A stretch of 64,000 nucleotides of DNA from NCBI GenBank assembly GCA_030625885.1, contig DAOUPZ010000011.1:44650-108649 (forward strand), given 5' to 3'. Every line of letters starts with the position of its first letter. The stretch's first letter is position 1. A program made the translations under genes and the position numbers. The DNA is from Clostridia bacterium (lineage in GTDB: Bacteria > Bacillota > DAOUPZ01). Under the pieces are notes generated by a model. The model was not told the DNA's origin and searched no databases. It saw only the letters and a program-made list of their open reading frames with translations. Below, one piece after another: positions 46,928 through 55,246 of this stretch.

Positions 46928-47881
46928 ATGAAGAATGGGAAGCTTCTAGCTGTCATAGGACTCATTACAGCAATTACTTTTTGGGGGTTATCTTTTCTAA
47001 GTATAAAAGTTACGGTCGTTGTACTGCCTCCGATGACACTTGGGTTATTAAGGTTTATTGTTGCCTCAATTTTTTTGAGTGTGGCTGTAAAAATTAAAGA
47101 ACCTCAAACCAAATTAAATAAAAAAGATATTCCTTTGGTTTTTTCAGCTGGTTTTTGGGGGGTAACCATCTATTTCTATTTTCAAAATAACGGTATTAAA
47201 TTAATGCCGGCATCTACTGCGTCCTTAGTGATTGCGACCATTCCGATTTTCGCATTAATCGGTGAATCTATTTTCTTTAAAACGAAATTGACTCGAACCA
47301 AAATGATCAGTGTTTTGGTATCATTTACAGGGGTTTTCTTTATTGTAGGTAGTGATTTTCATACTTTGACATCATCTCAAATGGGTAAAGGATATCTTTT
47401 GATGTTTGGTTCAGTATTTTGCTGGGTCATTTATTTACTTGTAACGAAACCTTTATTCGGTAAATATTCTCATTTGGGGATCGTGTATTATCAGACGTTG
47501 TTTGGTACCCTCTGTTTTATTCCTTTTGTATGGTTTGAGAAGACGCAATGGGCTGCGGTTAATGGGATGGTCATACTGAATGTGATTTATTTAGGGTTGT
47601 TCTGCTCTGCAGTTGCGTATTATATATATGCTTATGGGATGGAACGACTAGGCGTTTCCGCTTCAGCCTTATATTTAAATTTAATGCCGATGATTACGGT
47701 TATAGCGAGTGTCATTATCTTACATGAGCAGGTTTTTGCGAATCAAATCTGGGGAGGGTTGCTGGTTATTCTCTCGGTATGTCTTGCTAATTTAGAGGGA
47801 TATAAGAGTAAAATCAATAAAGAGACTGAGGCAGTGGAAGGGTATTTGCCTTGTTATGATAAAGCACATTCTAATCAATGA
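46928..47881 (+). CDS. EamA/DMT family permease
   Basis: 317 residues with ten predicted helices as two EamA repeats. I-T-A-I-T-F-W-G-L-S-F-L-S-I-K at the N-terminus and A-S-L-V-I-A-T-I-P-I-F-A in repeat 1 are typical of the drug/metabolite exporter family. The substrate is unknown. Preceded by AAGGGG and followed by its own terminator. Confidence 0.9.
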   Translation: MKNGKLLAVIGLITAITFWGLSFLSIKVTVVVLPPMTLGLLRFIVASIFLSVAVKIKEPQTKLNKKDIPLVFSAGFWGVTIYFYFQNNGIKLMPASTASLVIATIPIFALIGESIFFKTKLTRTKMISVLVSFTGVFFIVGSDFHTLTSSQMGKGYLLMFGSVFCWVIYLLVTKPLFGKYSHLGIVYYQTLFGTLCFIPFVWFEKTQWAAVNGMVILNVIYLGLFCSAVAYYIYAYGMERLGVSASALYLNLMPMITVIASVIILHEQVFANQIWGGLLVILSVCLANLEGYKSKINKETEAVEGYLPCYDKAHSNQ

Positions 47882-47892
47882 ATGTGCTTTTT
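47861..47892 (+). terminator. Terminator of the EamA gene
   Basis: AAAGCACATTc-loop-gAATGTGCTTTTT; the stem overlaps the final codons of the gene. Confidence 0.8.
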
Positions 47893-48111
47893 GCAATAGC
47901 ACTAAATTAACTTTTTATTAATTAAAGGATTTTGTTTATAAGATAAGGTATTTATTATATAATATATATTTGTTGAAAGATTTCGATGGAAATACAATTT
48001 TCGCTATAAATTCATGTAATATATTTATTGCATGGTATATATATTTTGTATTTTTAATTTGAGATCGTATTCAACAACGTATATATCATTAAAATTTTAG
48101 GGGGTAGAGAA

Positions 48112-49086
48112 ATGAAGAAATCTTTAATGTCAGTTTTAGTTTTAATGTTGGTATTGAGTATGGTTTTAGCAGGATGTGGAGGCAGCAGTGATACAGCGCC
48201 TGCTGGTGAGAAAACGTTTGTTACGGTCGTAACGGGTGGTACGTCAGGGCCTTACTTTGCACTGGGTGGTACGATTTCTAATTTATTAAATGAGCATGTC
48301 GAGGGTATCAATTCTTCCGTTGAATCAACAGGAGCTTCAAAGGTAAACTGTACGAAATTAGGTTCAAAGGATGCGGAAATTGCTTTTGCGATGAATAATG
48401 TGGTTAGTTTTGCGTATACCGGAACAGAAAGCTTTAAAGACTCCGGTAAGATTGAAAATTTACGGGGAATTGCTTCCATGTATCCGAACTTCTGTCAGGT
48501 TATCACTTTGGAAGGAACAGGCATTAAAGAAATCAGTGATTTAAAAGGCAAGCGGGTTGGCGTAGGTGCACCCGGTAGTGGTGTGGAAGTGGATGCACGT
48601 AACATCTTAAAAATTCACGGCATAACATATGATGATATTAATGAGGATTTCCTTTCCTATGCTGAATCGGTAGAGCAGTTAAAAAATGGTACCGTTGATG
48701 CCGCATTCTTAACTTCCGGGCTTCCCAATGCGGCCATCATGGATTTGGCAACAACCCATGATGTGAAAATTGTTCCTATTAGAAAAGAAATGGCTGATAA
48801 ATTACATGAAGAGATTCCACATTACGGTTCTGAAATGATTCCGGCTGGAACATATGATAATGAAGAAGATGTGGAAACGGTTGCTGTTAAATCCATCCTG
48901 ATTACCCGGGATGATTTAAGTGAGGAACTGGTATATAATATTACGAAAACAATCTTTGAAAATTTGGATGCGCTGGTGGGTACACATAATGCTGCCAAAA
49001 AAATCAGTCTTGATACAGTAAGAGATGGTATGCCGGTACCGCTTCATCCTGGTGCAGAAAAATATTTTAATGAGTTAGGCAAATAA
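48112..49086 (+). CDS. TAXI-family TRAP solute-binding lipoprotein
   Basis: 324 residues. Lipoprotein signal with V-L-A-G-C-G-G. Family motifs: V-T-G-G-T-S-G-P-Y-F-A-L-G-G near residue 40, the E-S-T-G-A-S segment, G-K-R-V-G-V-G-A-P-G-S-G-V-E, and a C-terminal H-P-G-A-E-K-Y. It captures the substrate (glutamate/2-oxoglutarate-like or unknown in TAXI systems) outside the membrane for the fused permease that follows. Confidence 0.94.
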   Translation: MKKSLMSVLVLMLVLSMVLAGCGGSSDTAPAGEKTFVTVVTGGTSGPYFALGGTISNLLNEHVEGINSSVESTGASKVNCTKLGSKDAEIAFAMNNVVSFAYTGTESFKDSGKIENLRGIASMYPNFCQVITLEGTGIKEISDLKGKRVGVGAPGSGVEVDARNILKIHGITYDDINEDFLSYAESVEQLKNGTVDAAFLTSGLPNAAIMDLATTHDVKIVPIRKEMADKLHEEIPHYGSEMIPAGTYDNEEDVETVAVKSILITRDDLSEELVYNITKTIFENLDALVGTHNAAKKISLDTVRDGMPVPLHPGAEKYFNELGK

Positions 49087-49119
49087 AAACAAACGCTTTT
49101 TGCTATAGTTGGGTATTCT

Positions 49120-49154
49120 AATTCAGTGGGAGCATTGACTCCCACTGAATTATT
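49120..49154 (+). terminator. Hairpin between TAXI binding protein and permease
   Basis: AATTCAGTGGGAG pairs with CTCCCACTGAATT, then ATTTC. Its place between the two genes suggests partial termination, giving more binding protein than permease. Confidence 0.65.
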
Positions 49155-49218
49155 TCATGATTCTTTCTATAGGATAGTAATAGAAGATTAAATAAAATAT
49201 TAGATAAGGGTGGAGCAC

Positions 49219-51183
49219 ATGACAGATATGAAGAATAATGATGTTATGTCTTCTGTAAATCAAGAAGAACTTTTAGAAAAATACGATACAGAATCAAGAT
49301 TTAGAAAATTTAATAGAAACAGTGTACCGGGAATGATTACTTTTATCATGTGCATCGGCTTGTCATTGTTTCATCTGTATACAGCCTGGCAAGGTTCTTT
49401 AGTGACATTAATGCATCGGGCGGTACATACGTGCATCATATTATCTTTGGTTTTTATATTATATCCTGCGCATAAAAAGGCATCTAAGGACAAACCATCT
49501 ATTATAGACTGGATATTGGCAGGTGTAGCTTTATGTTTGGGTGGATATATTATATTTAATTATAATGAGATTGTTATAAGGGCAGGACTACCCAATAATG
49601 TCGATGTTACGCTAGGAATTATTGCAATACTCATTATGTTAGAAGGTTCGAGAAGAATTATTGGAAAAGAAATTACGATCCTTGCCATATTATTTTTGTT
49701 TTATGCGTATTTTGGGCGGAATTTGCCTGACTTAATCGCTCATCGTGGTTATGGGATTAGAAATATTGCCGAGTATATGTATCTTACCACTGAAGGTATA
49801 TTTGGAATTGCGATTGGGGTTTCCTCCACATATATTTTCCTTTTTATCCTTTTTGGTGCTTTTTTACAAAAATCGGGATTGGGACAATTTTTTAATGATT
49901 TGTCGATGGCAATTGCCGGAAGAAGTAAAGGCGGGCCGGCGAAGATTGCAGTCATTTCCAGTGGATTTTTAGGCTCGATCAACGGGAGTGCGGTAGCGAA
50001 TGTGGTTACAACAGGTGCGTTTACGATACCGTTAATGAAAAAGATCGGTTATGATCGTGAGTTTGCTGGTGCCGTTGAAGCGGCAGCATCATGCGGGGGA
50101 CAAATTTTACCGCCTGTTATGGGCGCAGCAGCGTTCATCATGGCGGAGTATTTAGGAATACCCTATGTTAAAATTGCTGTTTGTGCGATTATACCTGCAT
50201 TACTGTATTATCTTGGTGTCATTACGATTATTCATTTGCGCGCAGAAAAATTAGGTTTACAGGGTATGTCTAAGGAAGAATTACCTCGAGCTTCTCAGGT
50301 ATTAAAAGAAAAAGGATATCTGGTATTGCCTTTAATTATTTTAGTGTACTTATTGATAAAAGGCAGAACGCCTATTTATGCGGCCTTTTTCTCTATTATT
50401 GTTAATGTCGTACTAACCATTGTGGTTAGAGTCATCAGAAAAGATACAAAGACTTTATTTAAAGATTTAATAGATGCCTTGGAAGGCGGTGCGCGTACAG
50501 CGTTAGGCGTGGCAATGGCTTGTGCGGTTGTCGGAATTATCATTGGTGTATCGACGATGACTGGTTTGGGACTTAAGTTGGCGGGTGCAATCCTTTTCTT
50601 GGGTAAAGGCAATTTGCTATTAACTTTGTTTTTTACGATGCTGGCTTGTATTATTCTTGGAATGGGCTTACCTTCTATACCGGCATATATCATTACAGCA
50701 ACGATGGCAGCTCCCGCTTTAGCAGAAATGGGGGTACCGCCCTTAGTATCTCATATGTTTGTATTTTATTTCGGGATGCTTGCTAATTTAACGCCGCCTG
50801 TTGCTTTAGCTGCTTTCGCTGGAGCCGGTATTGCTGGTGGGAAACCGTCTAAAACGGGATTTCAGGCGGTGAAATTGGCTTTAGCAGGGTTTGTTGTGCC
50901 GTATATTTTTGCGTTTTCCCCCGAGCTATTGCTCATTGATACCACTTTTATGAATACAATCATCGTTGCGGCAACGGCCATCGTAGGGGTTATTGCTCTA
51001 GGCGCAGCTGTAGAAGGCTATTTTATGCACCCATTAAATAGTGTATTCCGGTTATTGATGTTGTCTACCGCGTTGTTATTAATTACGCCCGGGGTACATA
51101 CGGACATTATCGGAATCATCTTATTTGCAGCTATGATGTTTTTTATGAAGGCGAAACAAAGAAACAGGTTAAAAGAGGCATAG
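49219..51183 (+). CDS. TRAP transporter fused permease (DctQ-DctM, TAXI type)
   Basis: About 654 residues, roughly 16-18 helices. The N-terminal quarter is the DctQ-like four-helix part; the remainder is DctM, with G-G-P-A-K-I-A-V-I-S-S-G-F-L-G-S-I-N-G-S, V-E-A-A-A-S-C-G-G-Q-I-L-P-P-V-M-G and the mirrored L-T-P-P-V-A-L-A-A-F-A-G-A. It imports the ligand of the preceding protein with a sodium or proton gradient. ATG 49219 is taken; GTG 49210 would sit on the ribosome site. Confidence 0.93.
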   Translation: MTDMKNNDVMSSVNQEELLEKYDTESRFRKFNRNSVPGMITFIMCIGLSLFHLYTAWQGSLVTLMHRAVHTCIILSLVFILYPAHKKASKDKPSIIDWILAGVALCLGGYIIFNYNEIVIRAGLPNNVDVTLGIIAILIMLEGSRRIIGKEITILAILFLFYAYFGRNLPDLIAHRGYGIRNIAEYMYLTTEGIFGIAIGVSSTYIFLFILFGAFLQKSGLGQFFNDLSMAIAGRSKGGPAKIAVISSGFLGSINGSAVANVVTTGAFTIPLMKKIGYDREFAGAVEAAASCGGQILPPVMGAAAFIMAEYLGIPYVKIAVCAIIPALLYYLGVITIIHLRAEKLGLQGMSKEELPRASQVLKEKGYLVLPLIILVYLLIKGRTPIYAAFFSIIVNVVLTIVVRVIRKDTKTLFKDLIDALEGGARTALGVAMACAVVGIIIGVSTMTGLGLKLAGAILFLGKGNLLLTLFFTMLACIILGMGLPSIPAYIITATMAAPALAEMGVPPLVSHMFVFYFGMLANLTPPVALAAFAGAGIAGGKPSKTGFQAVKLALAGFVVPYIFAFSPELLLIDTTFMNTIIVAATAIVGVIALGAAVEGYFMHPLNSVFRLLMLSTALLLITPGVHTDIIGIILFAAMMFFMKAKQRNRLKEA

Positions 51184-51192
51184 TATAAAGGC

Positions 51193-51243
51193 GCAAAAAC
51201 GGGGACACACCGCTCGTACCTCACGGAATATCCCCGTTTTTGC
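51193..51243. repeat. Core of the MITE-like element, inverted, acting as terminator
   Basis: GCAAAAACGGGGA and TCCCCGTTTTTGC form a 13-bp stem around ACCGCTCGTACCTCACGGAAT, the reverse complement of the centre of the elements at 34943 and 43187. It lies between the converging TRAP permease and DUF1850 genes and can terminate both. Confidence 0.7.
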
Positions 51244-51465
51244 ATTTAGCTTTCAGCTTTTATCTATTAACCTTCAGCTTTCTACCTTCAACCTTCTACC
51301 AATCTTTTTATATAATTTCTTTTTTAACGATAGTTTAACCATCGCTCAACTATCGTTTAACAATGGTTAAACAACCACTTAACCACTTACCTCTTTTTGC
51401 ATCCTTCAGCTGTTCCTTAATCTTTTTCGTTCCTCGTTCAGCAGCCAAAGGCTGCGTTCTTCCCT
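51244..51465. repeat. Intergenic filler with TTAACC-ATCG repeats
   Basis: AGCTTTCAGCTTTTATC and CCTTCAACCTTCTACC pieces, then an array ACGATAGTTTAACCATCG-CTCAACTATCGTTTAACAATGG-TTAAACAACC of direct and inverted half-sites (51328-51380). No gene was seen. The half-site array could bind a protein, but it has no promoter nearby. Confidence 0.45.
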
Positions 51466-51960
51466 CTACAATTTTGCAACAACATACTGAAACAGATTAT
51501 AATTTGCAGTATAAATATTGATTCGATACCCGTCTTTAACCTGTTTGTATAAAGGAATTTCCTGATCCTCAAAATAAAATGTGTGCTCAGCAAAGGCTGA
51601 TATGCCGTAAGGGATGATGTCCATTTTCTGATGAATGCCGCTGAAAATGATATAATCATCAACGACTTCTGTTTTATTGCCCGCATAGTCGGGAACACCT
51701 GCGCCGAATTGCTTGAAGCGGGTACGGTCTAAATAAATATCATAATTTTCATCAATTTTAAATATTTCCTCCCAGGGTTTCAGTTCTACAGAATGAATCC
51801 ACCGCATTGTAAATTCATCATCAGGTCTAATGGTATGGAGCCATACCACTTCGCCTGTCTGGTAACACTCTAATACTAAAGCTTTGAAGTGAATAGAAAA
51901 TCCTGACGCAATGAATAGAATAATACAGATTACTATGATGGTTTTAATTTTTGTTCTCAT
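51466..51960 (-). CDS. DUF1850 protein (TAXI-TRAP associated)
   Basis: 164 residues with one N-terminal membrane helix or signal anchor (about 4-24). DUF1850 core: R-W-I-H-S-V-E-L-K-P-W-E-E near residue 50, L-D-R-T-R-F and F-G-A-G-V-P-D. DUF1850 proteins usually accompany TAXI-type fused TRAP permeases; here it lies right after one but on the opposite strand. ATG 51960 has GAGGTG 9 bp upstream; the GTG at 51972 lies within that site. Confidence 0.82.
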   Translation of the reverse strand: MRTKIKTIIVICIILFIASGFSIHFKALVLECYQTGEVVWLHTIRPDDEFTMRWIHSVELKPWEEIFKIDENYDIYLDRTRFKQFGAGVPDYAGNKTEVVDDYIIFSGIHQKMDIIPYGISAFAEHTFYFEDQEIPLYKQVKDGYRINIYTANYNLFQYVVAKL

Positions 51961-52047
51961 TATGATGGTCACCTCATTAAAAATAGTTTATTTCTATTTT
52001 AAAGTGATTTGCGGGGATTTTCAATGAATATGAGTAATAAGTTGTAA

Positions 52048-52299
52048 GTCAAAGGAGCTGGTTATTCTGACGCATGTTTTGAATTCCACGAAGGGTACGA
52101 AGAGAGTTGGGATAATTATGAGAAATATAAAAAGGAATTTTAAAGAGTTGCATGGAATTTACAGAAATGGACATTAGAACCGTATGTGGATTTTATCACC
52201 CAGCAGAAGATTATAACCATTGCCTTACCTGTAATACGTGATGGAGAAATGATGGGTGCTGTTGGTATGGATGTTTATATGGACGGCATTGATAAATAA
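52048..52299 (+). pseudogene. Remnant of a Cache-domain chemoreceptor
   Basis: A frame without proper start and with an in-frame TAA at 52141 encodes the end of a Cache domain: W-T-L-E-P-Y-V-D-F, K-I-I-T-I-A-L-P-V-I-R-D-G, M-M-G-A-V-G-M-D-V-Y, ending at TAA 52297-52299. The membrane helix, HAMP and signalling parts that should follow are absent. It is a decayed or truncated gene, not a functional sensor. Confidence 0.6.
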
Positions 52300-52566
52300 C
52301 TTAAAATGGAATACTATTAAATAAGGCTATAATTTTTGAATCTATATAGATATCCAGTGTCAAAAATAAAATTATTATTGTAAACGCATTAAATATTTTT
52401 CTTAGAGTTTAATTTCACAGGGTAGTTGGAAAGTTGGTTAGTTGGAAATAAAAGATAAGAAAATCTATATTTTAAGTTATAAGCTTGGAAATCTATAACA
52501 AATTGTTAAAATAAACTATATCATTGGAGGTGTAAACCGTTTGCTTCTTTAGGCAATGGGTAAATA
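52300..52566. repeat. AT-rich gap with GTTGGAAAGTTGGTTAGTTGG filler
   Basis: Carries the same AGTTGG tandem filler as 3961-4170 and an ATTAAATATTTTTC segment (52390) also found after the chemoreceptor gene at 22880. A GGAGGTG at 52525 is followed by only a three-codon frame. Confidence 0.4.
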
Positions 52567-52974
52567 TTGAATATTGACGAAAAGATTGTAAAGCAAATAG
52601 TATCATTTTTAAAGAAAAAATTAGATCCCGTTTTTATTTATTTGTTTGGCTCTGCGGTAGAAGGATATTTTTTACCGGATAGTGATATTGATATGGGTGT
52701 TTTTTTGCAAAATGAGATGGGTGATTATGACCTTTTTATGATTAGAGAAGAGCTGGCCGACTTATTAAAAAGAGAGATAGATCTTATTAATCTGGAAAAA
52801 ACATCATCTGTATTTAAGGCACAGATCATAGGAAATGGGGTAGTAATATACGCCAGGGATGATTACATTCTCAGTGAATTTCAGATAAGAACATTGAAGG
52901 AATATACATTATTAAATGAGGAAAGAGCTATTATCCTAGATAGGATTAAAGAGGAAGGAACGATATATGAATAG
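52567..52974 (+). CDS. mntA: MntA-like minimal nucleotidyltransferase (antitoxin)
   Basis: 135 residues. The nucleotidyltransferase motif G-S-x10-D-x-D is seen as G-S-A-V-E-G-Y-F-L-P-D-S-D-I-D at residues 29-43. In HepT/MntA type VII systems, MntA adds AMP to a tyrosine of HepT and blocks its toxicity. The start is a TTG with weak ribosome site, so the N-terminus is uncertain. It overlaps hepT by 8 bp. Confidence 0.88.
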   Translation: MNIDEKIVKQIVSFLKKKLDPVFIYLFGSAVEGYFLPDSDIDMGVFLQNEMGDYDLFMIREELADLLKREIDLINLEKTSSVFKAQIIGNGVVIYARDDYILSEFQIRTLKEYTLLNEERAIILDRIKEEGTIYE

Positions 52975-53377
52975 AGATGTAATATTTAATAAAGCACAGA
53001 TTATTGAAAGGTGTCTCAAGAGAATTCATGAAGAATATGCAGGAGAAAGCAAAAATCTAGCAAACTTTACTAGACAGGATTCCGTTATTCTCAATATTCA
53101 AAGAGCGTGTGAAGCATGTATTGATTTAGCGATGCATATCGTATCTAGCTATAAACTGGGTATTCCGCAAAATAGCAGAGAGGCTTTTGAAATATTGGAG
53201 GAAAATAATATTATTGATGAAGCGTTAACCCCAAAATTAAAGGCTATGGTTGGTTTTAGAAATATAGCTGTCCATAATTATCAAGCTGTAAATATTGATA
53301 TTATTGAGAAAATCATTAATGAACATTTACAGGATATGACTGTGTTCAAGAATATTATGATTGATAAATATTGTTAA
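52967..53377 (+). CDS. hepT: HepT-like HEPN ribonuclease toxin
   Basis: 136 residues, all helical. The HEPN RNase motif R-x4-H-x-Y appears as R-N-I-A-V-H-N-Y near residue 101, providing both catalytic residues and the tyrosine that MntA modifies in characterised pairs. Strong GAGGAAGGA site inside mntA. The unit ends with a terminator hairpin at 53404-53437. Confidence 0.88.
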   Translation: MNRDVIFNKAQIIERCLKRIHEEYAGESKNLANFTRQDSVILNIQRACEACIDLAMHIVSSYKLGIPQNSREAFEILEENNIIDEALTPKLKAMVGFRNIAVHNYQAVNIDIIEKIINEHLQDMTVFKNIMIDKYC

Positions 53378-53403
53378 GCGAGGTTACACAAAGGATTATA
53401 GTA

Positions 53404-53437
53404 TGCGTTCCTAGGTGTTTGGCAGGAACGCGTTTTT
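53404..53437 (+). terminator. Terminator after hepT
   Basis: GCGTTCCT-loop-AGGAACGC followed by GTTTTTT. Confidence 0.8.
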
Positions 53438-53462
53438 TATAAAAAAGAGAGGGAGATGTTGA

Positions 53463-53699
53463 GTGGATACAGGTATATTCTGGTTGGGTGGGATGTGGTT
53501 ATTCCCCATTATCATCGGCGGAGGGCTCTTGCTTTTTTTGCGGCGGGGACAAATTAAGTTTCCGTGGGAGACTTATAAGCAGTATTATAAGACGGATGAG
53601 GAAAAGGAAATGGCTTTTAAAAATTTGCAGGAAAGGTATTCAAAAGGGGAGATTAGAAAAGATGAATTTGAAGAAATAAAACGGCGATTTTTTGATTGA
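53463..53699 (+). CDS. Small membrane protein with C-terminal SHOCT domain
   Basis: 78 residues: one hydrophobic helix (about 5-26), a basic R-R-G-Q-I-K linker, and a SHOCT motif at the end (L-Q-E-R-Y-S-K-G-E-I-R-K-D-E-F-E-E-I). SHOCT domains are short oligomerisation modules on membrane proteins of unknown function. GTG start with GGGAGATG upstream. Confidence 0.75.
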   Translation: MDTGIFWLGGMWLFPIIIGGGLLLFLRRGQIKFPWETYKQYYKTDEEKEMAFKNLQERYSKGEIRKDEFEEIKRRFFD

Positions 53700-53802
53700 T
53701 AGTTTTGTTTAAATTATTTAAGAAAACTAAAGTAAATTAAAGAAAAATAGAGCAATTAATTAATAAATTCATTTAAATGTCATATAAGTGTTAATAATGA
53801 CA

Positions 53803-53831
53803 TTGATTTTAAATTAACGCAGTCGTATAAT
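53803..53831 (+). promoter_or_regulatory. Sigma-A promoter before the second glycine riboswitch
   Basis: TTGATT at 53803-53808, 17-bp spacer, perfect TATAAT at 53826-53831. An inverted repeat lies just downstream, around the expected start site. Confidence 0.7.
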
Positions 53832-53838
53832 TCATATA

Positions 53839-53856
53839 TCGACAGAGCGTTGTCGA
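53839..53856. promoter_or_regulatory. Inverted repeat TCGACA-N6-TGTCGA, candidate operator
   Basis: Perfect 6+6 inverted repeat right after the -10 box, where a bound repressor would block transcription. GTCGACAGTAGAC recurs at 54412 and 54479 before the GntR gene, and TGTCGACAG/CAGTCGACA at 59917-59945 before the DctP gene. Confidence 0.45.
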
Positions 53857-53884
53857 CAATAAACAAAATATAAGATGTGGATGA

Positions 53885-54064
53885 AAATTATTGGAGATAT
53901 CCTTACAGGATAACCGTAGAAGCAAAAAACAAACTGAGCTAAAGGTTTGTTTCGAAACTTTCAGGTTAGATACAATAATTGGACACGACCCTGGAGAGAT
54001 CCCTTTAGTGGGACATCGACGAAGCAACTTACTTTGGGTGAGGAAACTTTCAGATAAAAGGACA
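53885..54064 (+). promoter_or_regulatory. Second tandem glycine riboswitch (apparently orphan)
   Basis: Same architecture as 35345-35517: aptamer 1 with ATATCCTTACAGGATAACCG, GAAGCAA and AACTTTCAGG, linker ACAATAATTGGACA, aptamer 2 with CCTGGAGAGATCCC, GGGACATCGACGAAGCAA and AAACTTTCAGATAAAAGGACAG. The core bases appear intact. Unlike the first copy, no glycine gene follows; a second terminator lies at 54246 before the gntR gene. Confidence 0.9.
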
Positions 54065-54118
54065 GGGAATAAAGTAGCATGTGAATTAATATGTGCTGTT
54101 TTATTCCCTGTCCTTTTT
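54058..54118 (+). terminator. Terminator of the second glycine riboswitch
   Basis: AAGGACAGGGAATAAAGTAG pairs with a complementary arm ending TTATTCCCTGTCCTTTTT; overlaps the end of aptamer 2. Confidence 0.88.
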
Positions 54119-54155
54119 ATATATATTATATCCCCTTTTATAGTTTATTAAAGTT

Positions 54156-54185
54156 TGTGGTAATGACCCCCTAAAAATTACCACA
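54156..54185. promoter_or_regulatory. Hairpin TGTGGTAAT / ATTACCACA
   Basis: TGTGGTAAT pairs with ATTACCACA around GACCCCCTAAAA. Without a T tract it is not a terminator; it may be a protein-binding site or the scar of a lost mobile element. Confidence 0.35.
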
Positions 54186-54245
54186 TGATTCATGTTCAAA
54201 GAAAATTGGTTTTAGTGCAATTACCAATGTAAACAAGCCAGAAAC

Positions 54246-54280
54246 AAAAAGTCTTCCCTTTAGCTAAGGGGAGGCTTTTT
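54246..54280 (+). terminator. Terminator between riboswitch 2 and the gntR gene
   Basis: AAAAAGTCTTCCCTT-TAGCT-AAGGGGAGGCTTTTT. It would stop transcripts that pass the riboswitch, so riboswitch 2 can hardly control the gntR gene directly. Confidence 0.8.
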
Positions 54281-54529
54281 GTAGTTATAATATTAAGTAA
54301 ATCAAAGAAAACATAAGATGATTTCCAATAATAAGCGATTAATCGGCTATTGGGAGGAAAATGATTTTGATTTTTTTGGGGGTGAACCGTATAATATAAA
54401 TATGGTTAATGGTCGACAGTAGACAGTCAACTGTTAAAAGATAATTTAACTAAAAAATATATTTTTTTACATATGTGTGTCGACAGTAGACTATTAAATG
54501 CGTTTATTGTTTAGCTTTGGAGGTGAAAT

Positions 54530-55204
54530 ATGTTTGGCAGGAGTTCGAAAAATAGTTTCAAAAGAGAAAATATTTCCGCGATTGTGATTGAATATATAAA
54601 GGAAAAGATTATTAATGGCAAATATGCCGAAGGAGATCATATCCCCGAAACTGAGATTGCAAAAGAGCTGGGAATAAGCAGGGCACCTGTCAGGGAAGGA
54701 ATCAAGGAACTTCAAAATCAAGGCGTCATCGAGTTTATAGTCAGAAAAGGTAATTTTGTAGCCAGTTTTACAGTTGAAGATAAAAAGGAAATTTTTGATA
54801 TCAGGCTTTTGTTGGAGAGTGAAATACTTGAGTTATTGATAAAAGAGAACAAGCTTCAAGAAAAGGATTTTGCTTATCTTACAAAAATTGTGGATGAAAT
54901 GCTCGTCATAAGCGAGAGCGAAGGGGATAAAGCAAAAAAGACATCCCTGATGAGCGAAAAAGATATCGAATTTCATAAATATATTTGGTCAAAATCAGGC
55001 AGTAAAAGAAGGACTGAAATGCTTAAAAATCTCCATTTTCAGGTTCAAATAGCCATGCTATACGATACAAAGCTTAGTGGCGACCTTCAGATGACAGCCA
55101 CACAGCATTACGACATCATCAAGTATCTGAAGTTGGGCGATTTGGAAAGTTGCAAACGTGTATTACGAGAATCCATCTATTCATATAAAAATGGTATTCT
55201 CTAA
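54530..55204 (+). CDS. GntR-family regulator, FadR/FCD type
   Basis: 224 residues. N-terminal winged helix (about 10-80) with I-P-E-T-E-I-A-K-E-L-G-I-S-R-A-P-V-R-E-G-I; C-terminal all-helical FCD ligand domain (about 85-220) with E-F-H-K-Y-I-W and Q-H-Y-D-I-I-K. FCD regulators sense the carboxylates or amino acids degraded by neighbouring genes. It heads the ectoine-type cluster, and TGTCGACA-type repeats flank it. It differs from the MocR-type EnuR that controls ectoine genes in proteobacteria. Confidence 0.92.
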   Translation: MFGRSSKNSFKRENISAIVIEYIKEKIINGKYAEGDHIPETEIAKELGISRAPVREGIKELQNQGVIEFIVRKGNFVASFTVEDKKEIFDIRLLLESEILELLIKENKLQEKDFAYLTKIVDEMLVISESEGDKAKKTSLMSEKDIEFHKYIWSKSGSKRRTEMLKNLHFQVQIAMLYDTKLSGDLQMTATQHYDIIKYLKLGDLESCKRVLRESIYSYKNGIL

Positions 55205-55246
55205 AAATACAGATAATCACAAATTTCAAATTAAGGGGGTAGTAAA

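Noticed and set aside
51328..51380. CRISPR-like array of GTTTAACCATCG units
   Set aside because: The units are short, imperfect, partly inverted and without regular spacers; no cas gene is near.
53891..54151. Open frames of 70-86 codons on both strands across the second glycine riboswitch
   Set aside because: They coincide with the aptamers and terminator, lack ribosome sites, and their codon pattern follows the RNA structure rather than a protein.
54156..54185. Terminal repeat of an insertion sequence
   Set aside because: The hairpin TGTGGTAAT/ATTACCACA stands alone; no transposase remnant or target duplication was found, so no mobile element is called.
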